The notes under the pieces: model-generated
The model's input: the letters and a program-made list of their open reading frames with translations, nothing else
What the model was told of the DNA's origin: nothing
Databases searched by the model: none
Assembly (NCBI GenBank): GCA_964371785.1
Contig: CAYJOL010000010.1
Span: forward strand, 62,001-126,000
Length of the DNA: 64,000 nucleotides
From: CAVQCT01 sp964371785
GTDB taxonomy: Bacteria; Zixibacteria; MSB-5A5; GN15; FEB-12
Direction of reading: 5' to 3'
Program-made: the position numbers and the translations under genes
Shown: positions 60,177 to 64,000 of the stretch, in pieces
Numbering within the stretch: position 1 is the first letter of the stretch
How the letters are laid out: the number at the start of each line of letters is the position of its first letter

Positions 60177-61544
60177 TTACCACGTAAGCGACCAATGAGA
60201 TGTCGCCGGGACCGATAGCCGCTGTCGCAGAACGGTGCCATCATCGCGGCGAATAGTGAACTCATACAGTGAACCGGCCGGTGTCAGCGAATCAGATGGG
60301 ATCAAATCGAAATAAAAATAGCCGGTTTCGTCCGTCACCGAAGAAACAGAGAAAGGCGACACGATCAAATCGTGAAAGCGCACCACTCCGCCGGGCAAAT
60401 ATGCCTGGACGTCGGCTGCCTGTTGGGGAGTGCCATCAAGACCGTACAGGAATCCGTAGACACGGCAGAGCCCCGGTGACAGCGGCGTACCCGGATCAAA
60501 TCGCCTTCCGTATACTGTATCAGGCAGACCCGATCCTGCCTGAATGGTGTCATACGCCTGAAACAGAAATCCTGTCGCATTGACCACTGCCAGATACTGA
60601 CCTGCGTCGAGGTTCAGGCTCGCATGACCATCGATGTCAGTCATCGCAATTCCGAGAAGCGCTGTCTGAGTCAGATTTCTGACGGCGATTCTTGCGCCTG
60701 GAATAGCTAATTGAGATGTGGAATCATAGGCGACCATTGCGTGAGTAATAGCGCCGCCACCACCGGTCAACCCCGATATTGGCGCATCAAGATAGGCGCC
60801 GAAAGTCCCCGACCCCTGATGATTTTGCTGGGGCGTATTCCAGATCCATCGGGCTATTGATGTCGAGTCTGAGCCGCTCCCCGCGGCGCCGGAGTCCGCA
60901 GACGCCGCCACCTTATGCCAGTAGCCAGCATCAAACAAATCCGAATCCCTCCCGAACAGTGTGTCCGCAATCTCCCCGGCGGAAAGCGTCGAACGATAAT
61001 ACTCCGGATTTTTCGTCAGTACTGAGTCAACCAACGGGTCAAAGCCATCGACATGCTCCACCTCGGCCTGCCGGGCAACCCAGATCGCCTGGCTCTGAAG
61101 TGAATCGAGAAGTTCGGAGATGATACTCAGCTGATCATCGAAATCGGACGCAACAACTTGAAACTGGCAGCCGTTCATCCAACGTAGCAAGGGAGTGTCC
61201 CGCTGCGCAATTATCGTAAGCGCGTATACTCCCGGTTGACCGAGTCCATCGATATCCGCTACCGAAGCCCTGTATCGGTACACCGTCACATCGGACAGCA
61301 CTGAGGAGTCAAGACGCGCCGAACTGACGGTAATTCGTTCGGCAAAAACGGAATCACCCGATGGGCCGGTGGTCAGGACGAAGAAACTATCGGCGTAAGT
61401 CGGATTGCCCAGCGAGTCACAATTGATGACCGGCACCGTGATGGAGTCTTCGGGACCGCCACCACTGTTGTTGACTACGCCCGTCCCGGACGCTGTAGAT
61501 ATGAACAGTGTTGCCAGAATCAACGACGCCACACTTTTTCGCAT
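60177..61544 (-). CDS. Sec-exported beta-rich protein in phage-like cluster
   Basis: The 455-residue protein has a clear signal peptide (SVASLILATLFISTASG) after the ATG at 61544. GGAGG-type sites lie upstream, so a longer in-frame start to 61784 is rejected. It has beta-sandwich text, a segment ARWIWNTPQQNHQGSGTFGAYLDA (about 245-268) resembling the vWda...H...GsfG motif of phage tail proteins, and two carboxypeptidase-regulatory-like domains (VAYDSTSQLAIPGARIAVRNL and GFLYGLDGTPQQAADVQAY). It starts 5 bp after the preceding stop, so it is in one operon with it. A signal peptide on a phage-type structural protein is unusual. The function is unknown. Confidence 0.6.
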   Translation of the reverse strand: MRKSVASLILATLFISTASGTGVVNNSGGGPEDSITVPVINCDSLGNPTYADSFFVLTTGPSGDSVFAERITVSSARLDSSVLSDVTVYRYRASVADIDGLGQPGVYALTIIAQRDTPLLRWMNGCQFQVVASDFDDQLSIISELLDSLQSQAIWVARQAEVEHVDGFDPLVDSVLTKNPEYYRSTLSAGEIADTLFGRDSDLFDAGYWHKVAASADSGAAGSGSDSTSIARWIWNTPQQNHQGSGTFGAYLDAPISGLTGGGGAITHAMVAYDSTSQLAIPGARIAVRNLTQTALLGIAMTDIDGHASLNLDAGQYLAVVNATGFLFQAYDTIQAGSGLPDTVYGRRFDPGTPLSPGLCRVYGFLYGLDGTPQQAADVQAYLPGGVVRFHDLIVSPFSVSSVTDETGYFYFDLIPSDSLTPAGSLYEFTIRRDDGTVLRQRLSVPATSHWSLTW

Positions 61545-61549
61545 ATCTC

Positions 61550-62824
61550 CTACCTTCCTCCAGTATGAATCCAAGATTGTTGCTCCTTTTGACGACGTAA
61601 ACTGCTCACGCCCGGCGATGAAGTTCCGGTCGAATAGACTGCGTAAATACTCAATAACATGGTGCCATTCACAACATGATCCCAAGTTGCCCCTAATTGT
61701 GTTGAGGTTGTCTGGCGAGAGTTCTGGCCGGAAATTCCTGTGTCGTACTGGATCCGCGTGCCATTGATTGGATTTCCCACGCAAAGGGAATAAGTGGTGC
61801 CGTTCGTCAGTGATTCACCGATGTCCACTCCGCGCCAAGTCACGGAACTTCCGGCACCTGACACGGTTGCGGCATTGCCTGCTCTCTGGGATGGATTGCC
61901 TGACTCGACCGTATACATGGCTATGTCGGCGTAATACGTGCCTGCCGAGTAGGATTTCAGGCAAGCGTACAGAGAATCGACTGTCTCTGTGCCGTCTGCC
62001 GTGAAGAAATATGCGCTGTTCTTATTCCCCCACGCCTCTACCGTACTTAACGCGGTACTAGAGGCGCCTGCTGTGCTGAATCCGAAGGTTGGAGCAATAG
62101 TGACCGGGTAAACGGCACGGTCCAGAAAGATCGGATCGATTTTGATAGTGAGCTGGGAGGCCTCCGCGTCAATCCACAGATCTGCCCACACCGAATCTCC
62201 TGAACTGTCCCATATTCTTGGGCGATAGATGTGAAATGCTTTTCCGGTAGAAGTTCCCCGACGGTCTGCCATCGGCGACGAATAGTAAGCAGCCCACGAG
62301 TTCACGACTGAATCGGGTCGTTCTGAGCCCAGGGACTTTTCAAAGTCGCTCAGGCCATCCTGGTAGTAAAACGTCAGGCCCCGTATTATCAGCGGGAATA
62401 TGAACTGATTAGCAACCGGCCGGCTCTCAAGACAAAGCAGCCATTCCAGACAGCCATCTTCACGCAGAAATATTTCCTGGAATTGTTGATTGCCTGTACC
62501 GCCGATTCTAACATAACCCTGACCGGACTTCTCCGTGGTGTACCGTGGATTGTCCGGTGGCTCGTTGTCTTGAAGACTGACCGCCAAAAAAGAGCGGCCA
62601 TTCAAACTGCCAATACGGATCTCCGGTGCCCCTTCCGGCGTTGATGCTCCTTCGACTGTTACCAGTGTCTGACTTCGTGCACCATCTGCAGATGACGCCC
62701 CTCGTGGATAGACAACCGTGGATAAATCGGCTCCGGCTGCCACATCGAGAGTCCCGCACTGCGCACTTGGACAAAATATCACTGCGAGCATCAAGCAAGT
62801 CCCGATTGTGGATCTAAACCGCAT
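61550..62824 (-). CDS. Sec-exported beta-rich protein of unknown function
   Basis: The 424-residue protein starts at the ATG at 62824, with GGAG 7 bp upstream. Its signal peptide (TIGTCLMLAVIFCPSAQC) precedes a beta-rich domain (VVYPRGASSADGARSQTLV, RIGSLNGRSFLAVSL) and a C-terminal jelly-roll-like domain with GTYYADIAMYTVESGNPSQRAG and GESLTNGTTYSLCVGNP (about 300-410). No enzyme motif is visible. It overlaps the 62814-63098 gene by 11 bp and runs into the next exported protein with a 5-bp gap, indicating one operon. The longer start at 62866 is not used. Confidence 0.6.
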   Translation of the reverse strand: MRFRSTIGTCLMLAVIFCPSAQCGTLDVAAGADLSTVVYPRGASSADGARSQTLVTVEGASTPEGAPEIRIGSLNGRSFLAVSLQDNEPPDNPRYTTEKSGQGYVRIGGTGNQQFQEIFLREDGCLEWLLCLESRPVANQFIFPLIIRGLTFYYQDGLSDFEKSLGSERPDSVVNSWAAYYSSPMADRRGTSTGKAFHIYRPRIWDSSGDSVWADLWIDAEASQLTIKIDPIFLDRAVYPVTIAPTFGFSTAGASSTALSTVEAWGNKNSAYFFTADGTETVDSLYACLKSYSAGTYYADIAMYTVESGNPSQRAGNAATVSGAGSSVTWRGVDIGESLTNGTTYSLCVGNPINGTRIQYDTGISGQNSRQTTSTQLGATWDHVVNGTMLLSIYAVYSTGTSSPGVSSLRRQKEQQSWIHTGGR

Positions 62825-63098
62825 CTTGTCGCTCCACCCTTTTTTTTGTGCGCTTGGTCTTTTCACCTTTCGACGCCAATTCCTCTTTCCGTATCTTCTC
62901 GAGCATCTGCCAGAATTTGCGTTGCTCCGAGTTTGACGGGCTCACCTTACGTCGCAATTCGATCATTTTCAGAAAGTCTCCCAGTTTCGGGTTTTCATCG
63001 ATATTGTTGCGAATCTGCCGGTAGTATCGTGCGATCAGGTCATCGAGCAAAGCTATCGCTTCCCCAAAATCCTCCTCTCCAAGGTCTCCACCCTGCAT
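62814..63098 (-). CDS. Small charged helical protein of phage-like cluster
   Basis: The 94-residue protein is rich in Lys, Glu and Arg, is predicted helical (DFGEAIALLDDLIARYYRQIRNNIDEN; FLKMIELRRKVSPSNSEQRKFWQMLEKI) and ends in a basic tail. It has no recognised family. Its ATG follows the TAA of the 63099-63473 gene directly, and the end overlaps the exported protein by 11 bp, so it is certainly in this operon. A role as a small terminase-like or assembly protein is possible only by position. Confidence 0.55.
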   Translation of the reverse strand: MQGGDLGEEDFGEAIALLDDLIARYYRQIRNNIDENPKLGDFLKMIELRRKVSPSNSEQRKFWQMLEKIRKEELASKGEKTKRTKKRVERQDAV

Positions 63099-63473
63099 TT
63101 ATGCCCCCATCTCAAGAACCAGCAGGTCGACCATGATGGGTTCCGGCGCTCTTACGTCTCGGGCAACTCGAAAAGATTCCCCGGATTCCCGGCCGATAAG
63201 GAAGGCGTTGTATGCCGATCGAGAGCAGATAATAATGCGCGGATTGACGATTGATTCGGGCAGGTGATTCCCCCGAAAATCACACAAGTCCGCGAACCGG
63301 AGCACTTGAGTTACGCCCCCGATATCGACAGTATGATACATGACGGAGCGCTGTCCCTCGACATTTTCGACCATAAGCATATCGAATTGGCCCCACGATG
63401 TCGTGCCCCAAATGTGTATCTCAGGCACATACCACGTTCTCAGATTACCGAGCGTCAGGAAAACCGGAAACAT
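63099..63473 (-). CDS. Small uncharacterised protein of phage-like cluster
   Basis: This 124-residue protein has AAAGGAGG 5 bp before the ATG. The N-terminal half is hydrophobic and aromatic (LGNLRTWYVPEIHIWGTTSWGQFDMLMV) and the C-terminal half includes VNPRIIICSRSAYNAFLIG. It looks like a compact beta or alpha/beta fold, and no signal peptide or catalytic motif is seen. Tight spacing (10 bp to the preceding gene, 0 bp to the next) marks it as part of the operon. It is not recognised. Confidence 0.55.
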   Translation of the reverse strand: MFPVFLTLGNLRTWYVPEIHIWGTTSWGQFDMLMVENVEGQRSVMYHTVDIGGVTQVLRFADLCDFRGNHLPESIVNPRIIICSRSAYNAFLIGRESGESFRVARDVRAPEPIMVDLLVLEMGA

Positions 63474-63483
63474 TCAACCTCCT

Positions 63484-64000
63484 TTAACTTAGAGTCGGAT
63501 GGGACAGGTCAGTCGCGGGCGGGCGGAATGAGCGGAGCAAGTCTTCAGACCTTTCAGCATAATAATCCGCCAGTTTCATCCACATCGACGCAGTTCTGTC
63601 GCTGCCTCCCGCGTTCATCAAATCCCGCGTAACGGCGGTTCGGCAGACAATCTCAAGCGCCCTGCAGGTGGCGGCGACCTGAAGAACCGGATCTGCTCCG
63701 AACTGACGCGATGGATCCACCGCCCTTTCCACCAGGCCGTCGGCCTCCGCCACTGCCGCCTCGAGCGCTGGTTCGGTCACACCTGAATACCGGGGTGTGT
63801 AATCAAGATAGACCTGTTCACCGGAAGCGATATTGCCGCTCAGGAGACGTTTAATTGTGCCACTCGATGTTCCGATACTGTAGTCGACACCATTGACATA
63901 CAATTCAAACGCGAGATACCAGATCACGACCGGGTCGCCTGCTTCGAGTCGTCCTGATGGCTTTATTGTCAGCATCGCGCGAGTGTAGTCAATGACATAG
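63484..64000 (-). CDS. Phage-type structural protein, N-terminus beyond window
   Basis: The visible part has at least 172 residues and the frame is open to the window edge. An ATG at 63975 exists, but the codons above it read YVIDYTRAM without a stop, so the true start is probably outside. The visible region has VNGVDYSIGTSSGTIKRLLSGNIASGEQVYLDYTP, the beta-hairpin repeat (DYxx...GTIxRLxxGxIxxGxxVxxDY) common in phage tail or head-completion proteins, and the YVIDYT at the edge looks like the end of a previous copy. The rest (about residues 70-160) is helical with Ala- and Arg-rich text (RALEIVCRTAVTRDLMNAGG). Together with the downstream holin-like gene this is the best sign of a phage module. 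Confidence 0.6.
   Translation of the reverse strand, partial: YVIDYTRAMLTIKPSGRLEAGDPVVIWYLAFELYVNGVDYSIGTSSGTIKRLLSGNIASGEQVYLDYTPRYSGVTEPALEAAVAEADGLVERAVDPSRQFGADPVLQVAATCRALEIVCRTAVTRDLMNAGGSDRTASMWMKLADYYAERSEDLLRSFRPPATDLSHPTLS

Noticed and set aside
1..64000. CRISPR arrays, tRNA or rRNA genes, complete insertion sequences
   Set aside because: No regularly spaced direct repeats, no T-arm or rRNA-like stretches and no transposase reading frame were seen. Reading by eye could still miss a tRNA.

Overview
The window reads as a chromosomal segment (not a plasmid) of a Gram-negative bacterium, roughly 53-55 percent GC by eye. Outer-membrane biology is prominent: a TonB-dependent receptor, a PorV/PorQ-type barrel, TolC, a lipid A-type acyltransferase and a family 9 glycosyltransferase. 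Two large exoproteases end in a type IX secretion-like, FlgD/Ig-type C-terminal domain with the YPNPFNPTTTI signature, and two secreted proteins end in dockerin-type EF-hand repeats. That combination is typical of candidate phyla around the FCB superphylum, Zixibacteria being the best guess. This is inference from protein style; no rRNA gene is present to confirm it. No tRNA, rRNA, CRISPR array or intact insertion sequence was found.

Layout. 1-5513 (minus) is an iron operon: a consensus promoter overlapped by a perfect Fur box, then fur, a cytochrome c lipoprotein, feoA, feoB and a 55-residue FeoB-associated Cys-rich protein, followed by ecfT, truA and a transaldolase cut by the window edge. 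5575-11431 holds two secreted proteases (M6 and S8), with a near-consensus sigma-54 promoter in front of the S8 gene. 11550-13826 is a GT-C glycosyltransferase fused to TPRs, followed by a repeat patch. 14078-20955 is a TonB receptor, PorV-like barrel and lipoprotein operon. 20983-24746 carries a LipM-like octanoyltransferase, an octaheme cytochrome c and a laccase-domain protein. 24811-28266 carries a TPR-GAF-AAA+ sigma-54 activator and a small secreted protein. 28296-36541 is an envelope operon (peptidase MA, acyltransferase, MacA-like adaptor, FtsX-type permease, TolC, GT9, DUF362 ferredoxin). A rubrerythrin-like gene points the other way.

37312-41578 is housekeeping: HNH nuclease, trpS (apparently starting at ATT), scpA, scpB and an RsuA/RluB-type pseudouridine synthase. 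41683-47526 holds an orphan NtrC-type regulator, two small envelope proteins, a nuclease and an SbcC/Rad50 ATPase. 47539-48714 is a 1.2-kb intergenic region with dispersed repeats, palindromes, a strong promoter and a leader of about 535 nt for a 1,696-residue secreted beta-propeller/dockerin protein that ends at a perfect terminator. An M50 protease, an HD-GYP response regulator, lipA and a second dockerin protein with what looks like a dead cysteine-peptidase domain follow.

59832-64000 (minus) looks like the edge of a phage-derived structural module: a holin-like protein, two Sec-exported beta-rich proteins and three small proteins, continuing beyond the window. Together with the inactive-looking peptidase domain and the Ca-binding repeats in the TonB receptor, this is the least conventional part of the window.
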